From the NCBI GenBank assembly GCA_947452995.1, contig CANGEV010000005.1, forward strand, positions 62,001 through 126,000: a stretch of 64,000 bases of DNA, given 5' to 3'. Below, in pieces: positions 53,227-63,646 of the stretch. The notes below the pieces were generated by a model. It was not told the DNA's origin. It saw only the letters and a list, made by a program, of their open reading frames with translations, and did not search any database. The number at the start of each line of letters is the position of its first letter. Position 1 is the first letter of the stretch. The translations under genes and the position numbers were made by a program. The stretch is from Chitinophagales bacterium (GTDB lineage: Bacteria; Bacteroidota; Bacteroidia; Chitinophagales; CAIODY01).

Positions 53227-54609
53227 TTAAAAAGCATAACCAATGCGTAAACCTGCGATAAGTGAGGTTTGATTTTTTAAAACAAAACTTTGCAAATCAT
53301 TAACATTCAGCATTATAGCTATTTTTTTATACTGAATTCCTGTTGAAAAACCAAGATGATAGGTTCCAAAACCACCATAAGCTAAATAAGGATAAAAGGA
53401 GTGCCGTAGACGCTGCTGTCCTAATTTGACGTACTTATTACTCCATTTGGTGTATTGAAGTTCGAATAATGGTAAGGCTTTTAAAGTATACCAATAGGTG
53501 ATATCTAATCGCCAAAGATTTGTATAACGAAGCTGCAGTTTCAAATTTCCAGGAAGTAATAGCCTCGCCTTTTCACTGCTAGCATGCAACCCTAAAATAT
53601 CCTTTAGGCTATCTGAAGGCAAACTAGGACTTTGCCCCCAAGTTTGCAAAACGATTCCTTGATATCGAAAACTCGTATCAGCACTCAATACTTGCATTTG
53701 ATGGAGCTTCCAAAAACCGAAATTATTTAATGAAAGACTGGTGTTTAATCCTTTAATAGATCTACTCAAACCCAAATTTAATCCTAGTCCTAAAGGATGC
53801 TCATCCTTCAGTTTTTGCAATTTTATAGTATAATCTAAATCTAAAAACTGACCAAAAAGTGCTGTATACATACTTCCCTCCATTATTTGAACGGATTGAA
53901 AATTATTCAACTGATTTAATTGCAGTCCTACATTAAAACCTATTATGTCTTTTATCGAAATTAATTCAGGATCAGTTCCATATTTATAAACGTGAAACCA
54001 ATGATTAAATCCAACGGAATTATATTGATAATATTGAAAAAGCGAAGGCCCTAAAAAAGCTGTTTTGTCGGCGAAAACGCCATTCCCTAGCAAATATAAC
54101 GCAGCGATATCTGGCTGTAATTTTCCATTCAAAATAGAATTACTTCCAACTGTTATCACTCCACTACCATTCACTAAAGAAAATCCTTTATAAAAACGAC
54201 GTTTTCTGTTTTTGAAGTTTAGCACTACTTTCATTTGCCCTTCAGCAATAGCCCCTAGCCTCAAATTGGAAAAATTAGCAGTATTTAAGGCGCTTAATCG
54301 AAGACTTTCATCGACACCGCCACCTTTATATATTTGACTTAATAGATTTACGGGAAGATAATTTGAACCACTTTGTAAATTAACATTACTTATTATGGCT
54401 TTGCCTTTATTTCCTGTAAGAAAATCATCAAATTGATACTGCGTATATATTGGTTCAGTGGCAAGGGGTGGAATTACACAATGCACTTTAGAGGTAAGTG
54501 TCCTCCCGATTTCTTTTACCTGAGTGCTATCATTCTGTGCTTGACCAAAAACATTAAGAATCGAGCCTAAGATTACACTTAATAGGGTAATATTCGTTTT
54601 AAATATCAT
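53227..54609 (-). CDS. DUF5723-like outer-membrane beta-barrel protein
   Basis: 460 residues. Signal peptide ends LNVFGQ (about residue 22). The body is alternating beta-strand sequence with many aromatic girdle residues and ends in the strand AGLRIGYAF with a terminal Phe, a standard outer-membrane insertion signal. The arrangement (NSILNGKLQPDIAALYLLGNG, then barrel strands) resembles DUF5723 proteins, but I hold that assignment loosely. Its start overlaps the stop of the 702-residue lipoprotein gene by 4 bases, implying they are made together. The function is unknown. Confidence 0.75.
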   Translation of the reverse strand: MIFKTNITLLSVILGSILNVFGQAQNDSTQVKEIGRTLTSKVHCVIPPLATEPIYTQYQFDDFLTGNKGKAIISNVNLQSGSNYLPVNLLSQIYKGGGVDESLRLSALNTANFSNLRLGAIAEGQMKVVLNFKNRKRRFYKGFSLVNGSGVITVGSNSILNGKLQPDIAALYLLGNGVFADKTAFLGPSLFQYYQYNSVGFNHWFHVYKYGTDPELISIKDIIGFNVGLQLNQLNNFQSVQIMEGSMYTALFGQFLDLDYTIKLQKLKDEHPLGLGLNLGLSRSIKGLNTSLSLNNFGFWKLHQMQVLSADTSFRYQGIVLQTWGQSPSLPSDSLKDILGLHASSEKARLLLPGNLKLQLRYTNLWRLDITYWYTLKALPLFELQYTKWSNKYVKLGQQRLRHSFYPYLAYGGFGTYHLGFSTGIQYKKIAIMLNVNDLQSFVLKNQTSLIAGLRIGYAF

Positions 54610-56714
54610 AGTTCGTTTTCGTAATTTAACCTTGCAGAGATATTGGCTTTAATCGTGTACCAATCATAAATTTTCAAATACAGTCCTTGACAGGTAGGTT
54701 GACTACTTGTGCTGACACTCGCTTCTAAAACAGCTTTTCGAGCATTTTGAATTAGTTCTACTTCATTCGCATCAAAGCTTACTTTTAACTGCTTAATGGT
54801 TGCTTTTTGTGTTTGACAATTACTATTTAGTAATGATGCGGCTACTGTTTCATTAATAATTAATTTCTTAATAACACGTCCATATTCATCTAATAAATTC
54901 AAGTTAAGTACTCCTTGAAGAGGAAAACTATTTTCAATATTAATATAAAACGTGGCTGCCTTTACTTTGCTAAACTGCCCTCCTGTATTCAATTTAAAAT
55001 CGAAGGTATCTTTAATAATTAAATCTTCCGCGATTAAGGATAATGGAATTTCCGTTTGCAAATTGACATCCATATTTGAGTTATAGTATACAAAATCCTT
55101 ATAGTGAAGTGCGTTACCACGTGGATTAATTTTCAACTGTGCATCAAAACTCAACTGATTCGGTTTTGAATTCAAAATTGCTTTTACATTACTGTTCTGT
55201 TCATTAACACTAGTCAAACTTTCACCAGCAGTAAGTGGCTTGTCGGTGGCTCTCGGTATATTGATCCAATTCCCAATACAAGGGGCTGTTAGATTGACAC
55301 TACTTCCACCAGAACTATTCGAAGCATTTAACTGATTAACTTTTAACTGCGCATCCATCCCAATTCCATTTTTAACCTGAAAATTCAAGGCTAATTTTTC
55401 AGGGTCGAATACCTTCGCATTAAATTTATTTAATGTATTAAATGAAATATTAGGGAAATTAAGATTCAACAAGGTATCTCCTAAATAACCTGTTGCATAC
55501 TCTGGAACGATATTTTCAAGAGTATAAAACAAATACAGACTATCTGAAGCGCGCAGGGTATCCCTACGTCCCGTAGAATCAATCCCGACACGTATAGTAT
55601 CATAAAAGGTATTATGCATATTATGATTAGGTCCTGTAAAGTCAATCGTGTACCCTGCTAAATCAACTGTTCGTGCAATGCGAGAGAAACCACCTCGAGG
55701 AGCAGGTGGTGCCGTAGCACCCATATTGACAGGAACTCCGAAAGGACTTTTCGCAGATGGCATTTTATAATTAAAATGTATAGAATCCGGTAAACTGCTA
55801 TAAACTTCCACACGAATATCTCCTGACTTAATTTTAACAAAGTCGACTTTTGCCCCACCACTCACATAATTATATGTAACTAGTTGGGCTGTGTCTACCA
55901 CAGATTGCGACGGAAATACCGCAATCGCAGAGTCACAGGTAACATGGTATAAAACCATCGTTACTTGCAATCCCTTAGAAGTATCAATTAAAACAGGATT
56001 ACCATGACTACCAGGCGTCTTCATATTTAATAATTGAGCCACTAACTTACCTTCTACCACTTTACCAGCCAAAGGCATGGTGTCCACAAAATGACTATGT
56101 GCAGGAATATGCGGAATAGTGAGGGTTCCTATAACGTTATTGTATTGATCGTTATTTTTGAATTGAAAAGTTACAGAATCCAAATCGACAGGTAAATCAT
56201 TATCACCATTTATTTGCATAATCCCATTCTTAATCCATGCCCTCGTAAAAAAGGCACCTGCATCTACTGAACTAGGTTGTGAATTAATATTAGATACTGG
56301 CGGAATTACTTGATTGGTTCCATTGAAAAATGTAATGAAAATCAATTGAGAATTCCCGCTCGCGGTAGCCATTCGTCCTAGTGAGTAATAGTAATGTAAT
56401 TGCTTATTCGCTAGTCCGACAGTTCCTACACTGAAGGGATTAGAAAACGTTGTATCTGGTATATGAAGAACATAATCGGATAGATTTAAATGGTATAGAT
56501 TGGTATTGTATACAAGCTTTACACTTTTATCCGTATTCGTGCTTCTAACATTAGAAGGAATAATGTTATTGATGGATAAATTCGCTGAAAATATCGGCAA
56601 TAAAACATCCATTCCCCAAGAGCTAACGCCCTTTTCACGGCGACAAGCTCCAAATAAGAGACTCAACACCAGTATTATTAAAAGGCCTTGACGAGTAATT
56701 TTTCTGTTGTGCAT
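54606..56714 (-). CDS. Large lipoprotein of unknown function
   Basis: 702 residues. Lipoprotein signal: hydrophobic segment 11-22 and lipobox LFGAC with Cys24 as the modified residue; the next residues RREK do not give a clear localisation rule. The rest is predicted beta-rich, with many Asn/Ser/Thr, few charged clusters, and stretches such as DTIRVGIDSTGRRDTL that look like immunoglobulin-like strands. I recognise no domain. It is followed, with a 4-base overlap, by a barrel protein gene, so a lipoprotein-barrel complex in the outer membrane is a reasonable inference. No clean -7 box was found upstream. Confidence 0.75.
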   Translation of the reverse strand: MHNRKITRQGLLIILVLSLLFGACRREKGVSSWGMDVLLPIFSANLSINNIIPSNVRSTNTDKSVKLVYNTNLYHLNLSDYVLHIPDTTFSNPFSVGTVGLANKQLHYYYSLGRMATASGNSQLIFITFFNGTNQVIPPVSNINSQPSSVDAGAFFTRAWIKNGIMQINGDNDLPVDLDSVTFQFKNNDQYNNVIGTLTIPHIPAHSHFVDTMPLAGKVVEGKLVAQLLNMKTPGSHGNPVLIDTSKGLQVTMVLYHVTCDSAIAVFPSQSVVDTAQLVTYNYVSGGAKVDFVKIKSGDIRVEVYSSLPDSIHFNYKMPSAKSPFGVPVNMGATAPPAPRGGFSRIARTVDLAGYTIDFTGPNHNMHNTFYDTIRVGIDSTGRRDTLRASDSLYLFYTLENIVPEYATGYLGDTLLNLNFPNISFNTLNKFNAKVFDPEKLALNFQVKNGIGMDAQLKVNQLNASNSSGGSSVNLTAPCIGNWINIPRATDKPLTAGESLTSVNEQNSNVKAILNSKPNQLSFDAQLKINPRGNALHYKDFVYYNSNMDVNLQTEIPLSLIAEDLIIKDTFDFKLNTGGQFSKVKAATFYINIENSFPLQGVLNLNLLDEYGRVIKKLIINETVAASLLNSNCQTQKATIKQLKVSFDANEVELIQNARKAVLEASVSTSSQPTCQGLYLKIYDWYTIKANISARLNYENEL

Positions 56715-56821
56715 GAATGGATATAATTTATCAATGCTTTAAATTAAGAAATTACTATTCCTAAAGTAAATTTCAGCAACAAATTTTCGGTGTTTTTCTT
56801 TTTATTTTTAAACAAGAATTC

Positions 56822-56829
56822 TATCTTAG
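56822..56829 (+). promoter_or_regulatory. -7-like promoter box of the TM2 gene
   Basis: TATCTTAG, one mismatch from TAnnTTTG, 22 bases before the ATG at 56852. Confidence 0.35.
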
Positions 56830-56851
56830 CATCAAACAAAAACACTTTAAC

Positions 56852-57247
56852 ATGAAAAAACTATTTTTCACATTGACTTTGGTGTTCGGCTTAGCTACTT
56901 TGGCTTCTGCTAACACTTACAAATTGAACAACGCTTCTGTAGAAGCAAAATTTGCAGCATCTCAAGATGTTACAACTGAATTGACTGCTTTAACTAGCAA
57001 CACTGAAAATTTCTCTACAATCCTAGGTGGTGACCAATCAAAAGTTGGTTTCTTGGTGCGTGCATTCTTCTGTGGATCGTTCTCTATCCACCGTATGTAC
57101 ATGGGTTCTGGCTTTATGTGGATGTATTGCATCCCTGTAGCTGGTTCTTTAACAGCTTTCATCGATTTCTGGTATGTTGTATTCAAAGGAGACGAAGCTT
57201 TGAGCAAATATTCTAACAATACTAAATTCTGGGCTTTCAAAGACTAA
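56852..57247 (+). CDS. TM2-domain protein with signal peptide
   Basis: 131 residues. Signal peptide cleaves near LASA-N (residue 21). A polar linker of about 40 residues (many Thr/Ser) leads to a TM2 domain at about 65-115: KVGFLVRAFFCGSFSIHRMYMG, followed by the second helix with AGSLTAFIDFWYVVF. The HRxYxG and DxW elements are the TM2 signature. Such proteins are widespread in Bacteroidota but their role is unknown. Codon use is that of a well-expressed gene. It is a single-gene unit with its own terminator. Confidence 0.85.
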   Translation: MKKLFFTLTLVFGLATLASANTYKLNNASVEAKFAASQDVTTELTALTSNTENFSTILGGDQSKVGFLVRAFFCGSFSIHRMYMGSGFMWMYCIPVAGSLTAFIDFWYVVFKGDEALSKYSNNTKFWAFKD

Positions 57248-57267
57248 TTAATTTAGTCTCCCATATT

Positions 57268-57301
57268 AAAAAATCCTCTTCTACGGAAGGGGATTTTTTT
57301 T
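57268..57301. terminator. Bidirectional intrinsic terminator
   Basis: AAAAAATCCTCTTC (57268-57281) pairs with GAAGGGGATTTTTT (57286-57299), one T-G wobble, closing a C(TACG)G loop, i.e. a UNCG-type tetraloop on the plus-strand RNA. T-runs exist on both sides, serving the TM2 gene (+) and lpxK (-). Confidence 0.9.
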
Positions 57302-57305
57302 GCTT

Positions 57306-58340
57306 TTAATCTTGATTAAGCTGCAATTGTTTGATTCGAAGCAATTCACAAAGACAATTATCAAAGTCAGCATTTGCAAAACACACACTAATCGGTAAAT
57401 AACACAATGTTATGCCCGCATTCTCAAACCAAGACTTAAATGAATGCAGTTTTACAGCATCTTTCTCTGTACATATCCATAGAGAAGCACTCGATTGTTT
57501 TCGAAGAAATTCTAAATCTGAGAGTTTATAATGATAATGATCCGAATAGGTAAAACATTTTGTATTAAATCGAGTTTTCACCTCTGCAAAAAAAACAGCA
57601 GGATTAGCGATTCCAGCGAATACCAAAGCTTCGGTGTCAGCGTCTATTTTAGATTGAACATTAAATACATTTCTTAATTGATCATAAGCTAGCCCAGAGA
57701 AAAAAACTAGAGTATTCGGATTATATTTTCGGATTCTATTCTCTATTTCTTTTTTTTGCTCATTCGTTAAATTGGGAGGACATTTTGTAACCAATATAAT
57801 ATCTGCGCGCTTGGCTCCACTTCTACACTCCCTTAGGTTTCCTGCAGGCAACACAAAATCATTATAAAAAGGTTCGTCAAATTTGGTGAGCAATATTTGT
57901 ATGTGTGGATGTATTGCCCTATGTTGAAAAACATCATCCAATAAAATCAAATTGACATCCTCTTCCTCTCCCAATAGCTCTGCGACACCCATTACCCTAT
58001 TTTCAGCGACAGCGACAGGCATTTCAGGATATTTCAATTTAAACATTGAAGGCTCATCCCCAATTAGTCTCGTATCAATTTCAACGCTAGCTAATTGAAA
58101 ACCTTTACTTTTCCTTACATAACCTCGACTAAGTGTAGCAACAGAATATTCCGAATTTAAAAGCTCAATTAAATATTCAATATGTGGACTTTTACCTGTT
58201 CCGCCAACAGAAAGATTACCAATACCAATTGTTAGAACATCAAACTGAAAAGGTTTAAAAATATGGGCATCATATAATTTGTTACGAACGCGCGTAATAA
58301 AATCATATACAAGGGTCAAAGGAAACAAGACTTTTCTCAT
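57306..58340 (-). CDS. lpxK: Tetraacyldisaccharide 4'-kinase LpxK
   Basis: 344 residues. A membrane-associated N-terminus is followed by the P-loop at 46-51 within IGNLSVGGTGKSPHIEYLI, then LSRGYVRKS, VGDEP-like LIGDEPSMF, and LLDDVFQHRAI, all hallmarks of LpxK. It phosphorylates lipid A disaccharide at 4'. Its ATG overlaps the M1 peptidase stop by one base (TGATG). It is the last gene of the lon-peptidase-lpxK operon. Confidence 0.95.
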   Translation of the reverse strand: MRKVLFPLTLVYDFITRVRNKLYDAHIFKPFQFDVLTIGIGNLSVGGTGKSPHIEYLIELLNSEYSVATLSRGYVRKSKGFQLASVEIDTRLIGDEPSMFKLKYPEMPVAVAENRVMGVAELLGEEEDVNLILLDDVFQHRAIHPHIQILLTKFDEPFYNDFVLPAGNLRECRSGAKRADIILVTKCPPNLTNEQKKEIENRIRKYNPNTLVFFSGLAYDQLRNVFNVQSKIDADTEALVFAGIANPAVFFAEVKTRFNTKCFTYSDHYHYKLSDLEFLRKQSSASLWICTEKDAVKLHSFKSWFENAGITLCYLPISVCFANADFDNCLCELLRIKQLQLNQD

Positions 58341-60052
58341 CAGCGTTCCTTTATTTCAATATAATAGTCTTTACTTACTTCAACTGCGGGACTTGATTTT
58401 TTAACCGTCAAATCACCCTCAATTGTCTGCCATTGATTTGTAGGACTCAAAAAATATTGCTGTCCATCAATACTTATAGGGATTTTCATGTTAAATCCAT
58501 CCACAACTAATTGGTATCTATAGCTCAAAAACCACTTCCCATTTCTTTCATTAATCTTATACTCGAATAAAGGCACGATATTCGTCCTTAAGTATTGATC
58601 AAAAAAGCCTTCTAGTGGCAACCCAGATTCCTTAATAATATAGTCCTCAAACTCATATTCACTGATTATCTTATGATAAAATCTCTTGTTGATCTGATGA
58701 AGTAATTTTTTAAATTGTACATCATCATTCATCTGCTGACGAATCATGTGTACAATTGCGGCACCTTTATCATAGCGATCGCCACTACCCTCTTCATGAA
58801 CTCCCTGAGGACCAATAATCGGACGATCATTGTCTATATTTTTCCATTCGCCACGAATGTATTTTAAGGCTTCTGACTTACCTAACAAACATTCGACATA
58901 CAAACCTTCAGCGTAAGTTGTCCAGCCTTCCTGTATCCAATCATTCGCAACATCATTTGCAGTGATTGAATTCCCGAACCATTCATGTGCACTTTCATGT
59001 ACCAAAATATAATCAAATTTCATTCCGACTCCCGAATAAGAGCGATCCATACCAAGGTATCCTAATTTAAATTTGTTACCATATGCTACAGCACTTTGAT
59101 GTTCCATTCCAAGGTATGGAGCTTCAACAAGTTTATATCCATCTTGATAAAATGGATAAGGCCCAAACCAATCCTCAAAACAATGTATCATCGGAGCGGC
59201 CATTGGAAAGGTCTTTCGAGCTTGCTTTTCATGACATTTCAGTGCAAAATAACGAAGCTTTAATTCGCCGCTTAATCCTTTTATATTCTCTCCAAATTCG
59301 AAATAATCACCAAGATAAAAAGTAATATCGTATAAGTTGATTGGATTACGAACTGAATAAACAGAAATCCTTTTACCAGAAGTATCTTGCCGATTAAACT
59401 CATTTACTAAACGACCGTTACTAACTGCATATAAATAATCGGGATAGCTTATTGTAATATTTGTCAATTCATCCGGTTCGTCAGCTGCGTCATCCTTACA
59501 AGGAAACCAAATGCTTGCGCCATCTCCTTGACAAGCAACTGCCACCCAAGGTTTTTCAGACTCGTCTTTAGTCCAAATAAAACCTCCATCCCAAGGGGCG
59601 TTTAAAGCCTCATGTGGAATCCCATGAAATGCGACCGAAATTTCAAATAAAGTATCCTTATTAAAATATGCTAACCAAGAATCAGACTCCACCCAAATAA
59701 CATTACCTGAACGGGAATAGGTTATCTGCGGTGCATTTACATGTATTTCACGATGTGTTAAACTGTCTCTTCTAATACAAATCAATTGAATGCTATCCAC
59801 TTGCATGGGCTCTTGCAAGTCGATTTGCATTTTCGATGACTTGTCATTTACAACAAAACGCATGGTAGAATTACCTGTAATTGATTTCTGATTAATATCA
59901 ATATCAAAATTCAAATAATATCGCTTTACGTTCCACCAAAAACGGCCAGGACTATTGGATTGGCCTAATAGACTATCCTGACGAGGATTTGCCTGCAATT
60001 CAAAGAATACAGCCGACAAAAAAACAAAAATCAGCAACAGCTTATTATTCAT
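58340..60052 (-). CDS. M1 family zinc metallopeptidase
   Basis: 570 residues. Signal peptide ends FFELQA (about residue 21). The N-terminal beta domain of M1 enzymes is followed by the exopeptidase motif GMEHQSA and the zinc site HESAHEWFG with the second Glu 18 residues later in WIQEGWTTYAEG (about residues 350-375). It lacks the long ERAP/PepN C-terminal domain, so it belongs to the short branch. It would act as an aminopeptidase in the periplasm or outside. It begins 9 bases after lon. Confidence 0.93.
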   Translation of the reverse strand: MNNKLLLIFVFLSAVFFELQANPRQDSLLGQSNSPGRFWWNVKRYYLNFDIDINQKSITGNSTMRFVVNDKSSKMQIDLQEPMQVDSIQLICIRRDSLTHREIHVNAPQITYSRSGNVIWVESDSWLAYFNKDTLFEISVAFHGIPHEALNAPWDGGFIWTKDESEKPWVAVACQGDGASIWFPCKDDAADEPDELTNITISYPDYLYAVSNGRLVNEFNRQDTSGKRISVYSVRNPINLYDITFYLGDYFEFGENIKGLSGELKLRYFALKCHEKQARKTFPMAAPMIHCFEDWFGPYPFYQDGYKLVEAPYLGMEHQSAVAYGNKFKLGYLGMDRSYSGVGMKFDYILVHESAHEWFGNSITANDVANDWIQEGWTTYAEGLYVECLLGKSEALKYIRGEWKNIDNDRPIIGPQGVHEEGSGDRYDKGAAIVHMIRQQMNDDVQFKKLLHQINKRFYHKIISEYEFEDYIIKESGLPLEGFFDQYLRTNIVPLFEYKINERNGKWFLSYRYQLVVDGFNMKIPISIDGQQYFLSPTNQWQTIEGDLTVKKSSPAVEVSKDYYIEIKER

Positions 60053-60061
60053 TTTTAAAAA

Positions 60062-62470
60062 TTATGGCATTAAAGCAATTTCAAGTACCTCAGACATTTT
60101 ATCGATATAATGAAACTTTAAATCACCCAGAAAATCAGGATTAATTTCTTCTACATCTTTTTGATTCATCTTACAAAGTACAATCTCCTTCATACCACCA
60201 CGCTTCGCCGCTAAAATCTTTTCTTTAATTCCTCCAACTGGTAGTACTTTACCACGTAGCGTTATTTCTCCAGTCATCGCTAATAATGGCTTAACACGTC
60301 TACCTGTTAACAAGGATACCAACGCTGTCAACATCGTTATTCCTGCGGAAGGACCATCTTTAGGGACTGCCCCTTCTGGAACATGTAGATGTATCGTATT
60401 TTTCTCTAAAATAGAAAAATCAACATTAAGCTTTTCTGCATTAGATTTTACATAACTGATGGCTGTCATGGCAGATTCCTTCATAACGTCGCCTAATTTA
60501 CCCGTAAGCTGAAGCCCCTCTTTTCCTGGAAATTTATTAGCTTCAATGTAAAGCATTTCTCCACCTACTGAAGTATAAGCTAATCCCATCGCAACGCCTG
60601 CAGGATTCTTCTCTTTGAAGTACTCCTTATCATAACGCACTTTCCCTAAAATTATACCGGCCTTATCGGCAGAAATAGATGCATCATATTCCTCCTCCAT
60701 TGCAACACATTTCGCAACATGACGCATGATTGCAGCAAGTTGACGATCCAATTCACGCACCCCGCTTTCTCGTGTATAACACTCTATTACAAACTGTAAT
60801 GCCGCGTTTGAAATTTTTACAGCAGAAGCCTTCAAACCATGTGCCTCTCTTTGTTTGGGAATCAAATATTTCTTCGCGATTTCCATCTTCTCTTCGATAC
60901 TATAGCCACTTATCTCGATTATCTCCATACGGTCGCGTAATGCGGGCTGTATGGTTTGTAAACTATTAGCGGTAGCTATGAAAAGAATCTTGGAAAGATC
61001 ATATTCCAATTCTAAATAATTGTCATAGAAACTTGCATTTTGCTCTGGGTCTAAAACCTCTAACAAAGCCGAAGAAGGGTCTCCACGATACTCGTTACCT
61101 AATTTATCAATCTCATCTAAAATATAAACCGGATTACCTGATTGAACTTTTTTCAAATTCTGTATAATTCTACCTGGCATCGCTCCGATATACGTTTTAC
61201 GATGACCACGAATCTCGGCTTCGTCATGTAATCCACCTAAACTCATTCGCACAAATTTACGATCTAATGACTTCGCAATCGAACGACCTAGAGAAGTCTT
61301 ACCAACACCCGGAGGTCCTACCAAACATAAAATCGGTGACTTTAAATCTCCTTTTAATTTTAATACCGCCAAATACTCTAAAATACGCTCCTTAACTTTT
61401 TCAAGACCATAATGATCATCATTCAAAACAGCTCTTGCGTGAATCAAATCAAAATTATCCTTGGTATATTCATTCCATGGCAATTCTAACAAAACATCCA
61501 AATAATTATAAACCACCGTATACTCCGAAGATGCAGGATGCATCCGATTTAATTTTTCAATCTCTCGATTAAAAATTGAGGCTGCAGCTTCCGACCACTT
61601 TTTCTTCTCAGCACGAGCCTTTAAATTCTTTATCTCTTGTTTGTTATCATCAAAACCTAACTCTTCTTGAATCGCTTTCATTTGCTGATTCAAAAAATAT
61701 TCCTTCTGTTGCTTATCAATATCTGTACGAGTCTTTGACTGAATTTTGTTTTTAAGTTCTAGTAATTGTAAATCTTTATCGCTTAACTTCAAAACCATTT
61801 CAGCACGTTCCTTGATATCATCACAAGCTAAAACATTTTGTTTATCCTTTAATTCGGCTTGTAAATTCGAAGCGATAAAGTGCATTAAGAATATCGGATT
61901 CTCAATGTTTCGTAAAATTAATGAAGCTTCATTTGGTAACTGCGGCGATAACTTAGTGATTTGAACTGCTGCGTCTTTTAAATTTGAAATCGTTGCCTTA
62001 AACTCTTCATCCTCTAATACCTCCAAACGATTATCCGGAACAACAGATATCTTGGCTTTTATATAAGGTGTTTCTTCCAATATCTCATCTACTTGAAAAC
62101 GGTTTCGACCTTGAAGGATCACTGTCGTGCTTCCGTCAGGCATTTTTAACATTTTCAAAATACGCGCTATAGTTCCAATACGATATATATTTTCAGAAGT
62201 AGGGTCTTGAACATCCTCCTTTTGACCTAAAACTCCCAATAATTTATTGGTTTTATTAGCTTCATTTAATGCTTGAATGGATTTCTCTCTACTAACTGTG
62301 ATAGGAATTACAACTCCGGGAAACAATACCGTATTCCTTAACGGAAGTATTGGCAAAATTTCTGCAACATCTTTTTGTGCAGTATCATCATCCTCGACCA
62401 TAGGAATGATCGGCATAAATTCCATATCATCCTCCATATTATTCTCGTTAAAACCAAACTTATTTGCCAT
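60062..62470 (-). CDS. lon: ATP-dependent protease Lon
   Basis: 802 residues from the ATG at 62470 ([10 protein letters not shown]); an ATG two codons upstream at 62476 is equally possible, while the farthest in-frame ATG at 62515 lies in the promoter area. Domains: N-terminal LAN substrate domain ([17 protein letters not shown]), coiled middle, AAA+ domain with Walker [14 protein letters not shown] and Walker [12 protein letters not shown], and the protease domain with catalytic Ser in PKDGPSAG and Lys in [15 protein letters not shown]. It degrades misfolded cytosolic proteins. A variant -7 box (TATTTTTTG, 62506-62498) lies 27 bases upstream. Confidence 0.97.
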   Translation of the reverse strand: MANKFGFNENNMEDDMEFMPIIPMVEDDDTAQKDVAEILPILPLRNTVLFPGVVIPITVSREKSIQALNEANKTNKLLGVLGQKEDVQDPTSENIYRIGTIARILKMLKMPDGSTTVILQGRNRFQVDEILEETPYIKAKISVVPDNRLEVLEDEEFKATISNLKDAAVQITKLSPQLPNEASLILRNIENPIFLMHFIASNLQAELKDKQNVLACDDIKERAEMVLKLSDKDLQLLELKNKIQSKTRTDIDKQQKEYFLNQQMKAIQEELGFDDNKQEIKNLKARAEKKKWSEAAASIFNREIEKLNRMHPASSEYTVVYNYLDVLLELPWNEYTKDNFDLIHARAVLNDDHYGLEKVKERILEYLAVLKLKGDLKSPILCLVGPPGVGKTSLGRSIAKSLDRKFVRMSLGGLHDEAEIRGHRKTYIGAMPGRIIQNLKKVQSGNPVYILDEIDKLGNEYRGDPSSALLEVLDPEQNASFYDNYLELEYDLSKILFIATANSLQTIQPALRDRMEIIEISGYSIEEKMEIAKKYLIPKQREAHGLKASAVKISNAALQFVIECYTRESGVRELDRQLAAIMRHVAKCVAMEEEYDASISADKAGIILGKVRYDKEYFKEKNPAGVAMGLAYTSVGGEMLYIEANKFPGKEGLQLTGKLGDVMKESAMTAISYVKSNAEKLNVDFSILEKNTIHLHVPEGAVPKDGPSAGITMLTALVSLLTGRRVKPLLAMTGEITLRGKVLPVGGIKEKILAAKRGGMKEIVLCKMNQKDVEEINPDFLGDLKFHYIDKMSEVLEIALMP

Positions 62471-62580
62471 AATCATTTTTTTATAACACTGCACAATCAA
62501 AAAATATACCTTCATAAATTAGCTGACATTTCGACCATTAAACAAAGAAAAATCAGGCCATTTTATCCGACATTAGTTGC

Positions 62581-63645
62581 TTAAATGTTTTTTACAGTCA
62601 CTACTGTCATAAAAGGCGCTATATATCTTCCAAAAGGAATTGGAATCCATTTTATTAAACGATTTAAAAGCTTACCAATGAAATTTACTAATCCACTTTT
62701 ATAGTGCGTATCCCAAAATCCTGGCAGTACCATCGCATTCCAACCCGAACTTGCTGCAGCGCCACAAAAAACACTCCCAGGTAGAATATGTTCATACCAG
62801 ACGCCGTACAATGGCTCACGTGAATTCGTGATATGAGTTGGCCTTACTTTAATTTGTTTAGTATTCTTATATTGATTAGCCACTTCAATAATCGCCTCCC
62901 CATAAATCATTCGACAAGCTTTGGACAAAAGCGCCAATTCATCGGCATTTAATCCCTCCACATGCTCAGAAATATACTTTTTACGCTGTTCAAAATAGAA
63001 CTGCTTTTCAATTCGTCTATGTTTCTTATAATGATTCAAAACAACTAATGGATTATACGAATTGGCAGAGGTAGAATCAACCATCACCATTTTACCATTA
63101 TTTAATTTTGAAGCAAATTGATAATAATGTTCAAGATCTGGTAAATGCTCTATTACATTACGTGAACTAATAATATCTACAGCAATAGAATGTTCATTGC
63201 AATAATCTACAACCTGTACTATATCTCCAACAACAAAATGTGCCGGCAATAAATTTAATTCCGAACACATCGCTTTGGCCTCCTCCAACCATTCGGCATT
63301 ATAATCATTGTAAATAACAAATTTAAAACCACATAACTGTGCTAGCATAAACGAAGTCCCTAAGCCTGCTCCATAATCTAAATACACCAAATCCTTTATG
63401 TGCTTGCTACCATGTTTCGATAATGCAGTTAAAATATTATAGGCACTACACTGAATTGAGAAATGCAATCGTTTTACATGACATTTCTGAAAATAGATCT
63501 TTGAGTAATCCCTCAACTTTGTTGTGCTCCAATCGAAATTCATCAATTTCTCATATAACTCTTCTGATTTAGATAAAACCAAATCATACTGATTTTTATC
63601 TAATCCCTCCTTAATTGCAAATTCTTCTAATGACAAATTTTTCAT
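62581..63645 (-). CDS. SAM-dependent methyltransferase, unknown substrate
   Basis: 354 residues. A class I methyltransferase core lies at about 85-195: YLDYGAGLGTSFMLAQLCG (SAM-binding loop I), NDYNAEWLEEAK, HFVVGDIVQVVDY, and SSRNVIEHLPDLEHYY (motif like ubiE/COQ5 post-strand 4). About 85 residues precede the core (LRDYSKIYFQ) and about 160 follow it, without a recognised domain; the C-terminus has a hydrophobic, Trp-containing stretch (LVNFIGKLLNRLIKWIPIP) that may associate with membrane. It starts 1 base after the YihY/BrkB stop, so the two are probably co-transcribed. Confidence 0.8.
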   Translation of the reverse strand: MKNLSLEEFAIKEGLDKNQYDLVLSKSEELYEKLMNFDWSTTKLRDYSKIYFQKCHVKRLHFSIQCSAYNILTALSKHGSKHIKDLVYLDYGAGLGTSFMLAQLCGFKFVIYNDYNAEWLEEAKAMCSELNLLPAHFVVGDIVQVVDYCNEHSIAVDIISSRNVIEHLPDLEHYYQFASKLNNGKMVMVDSTSANSYNPLVVLNHYKKHRRIEKQFYFEQRKKYISEHVEGLNADELALLSKACRMIYGEAIIEVANQYKNTKQIKVRPTHITNSREPLYGVWYEHILPGSVFCGAAASSGWNAMVLPGFWDTHYKSGLVNFIGKLLNRLIKWIPIPFGRYIAPFMTVVTVKNI

Positions 63646-63646
63646 C

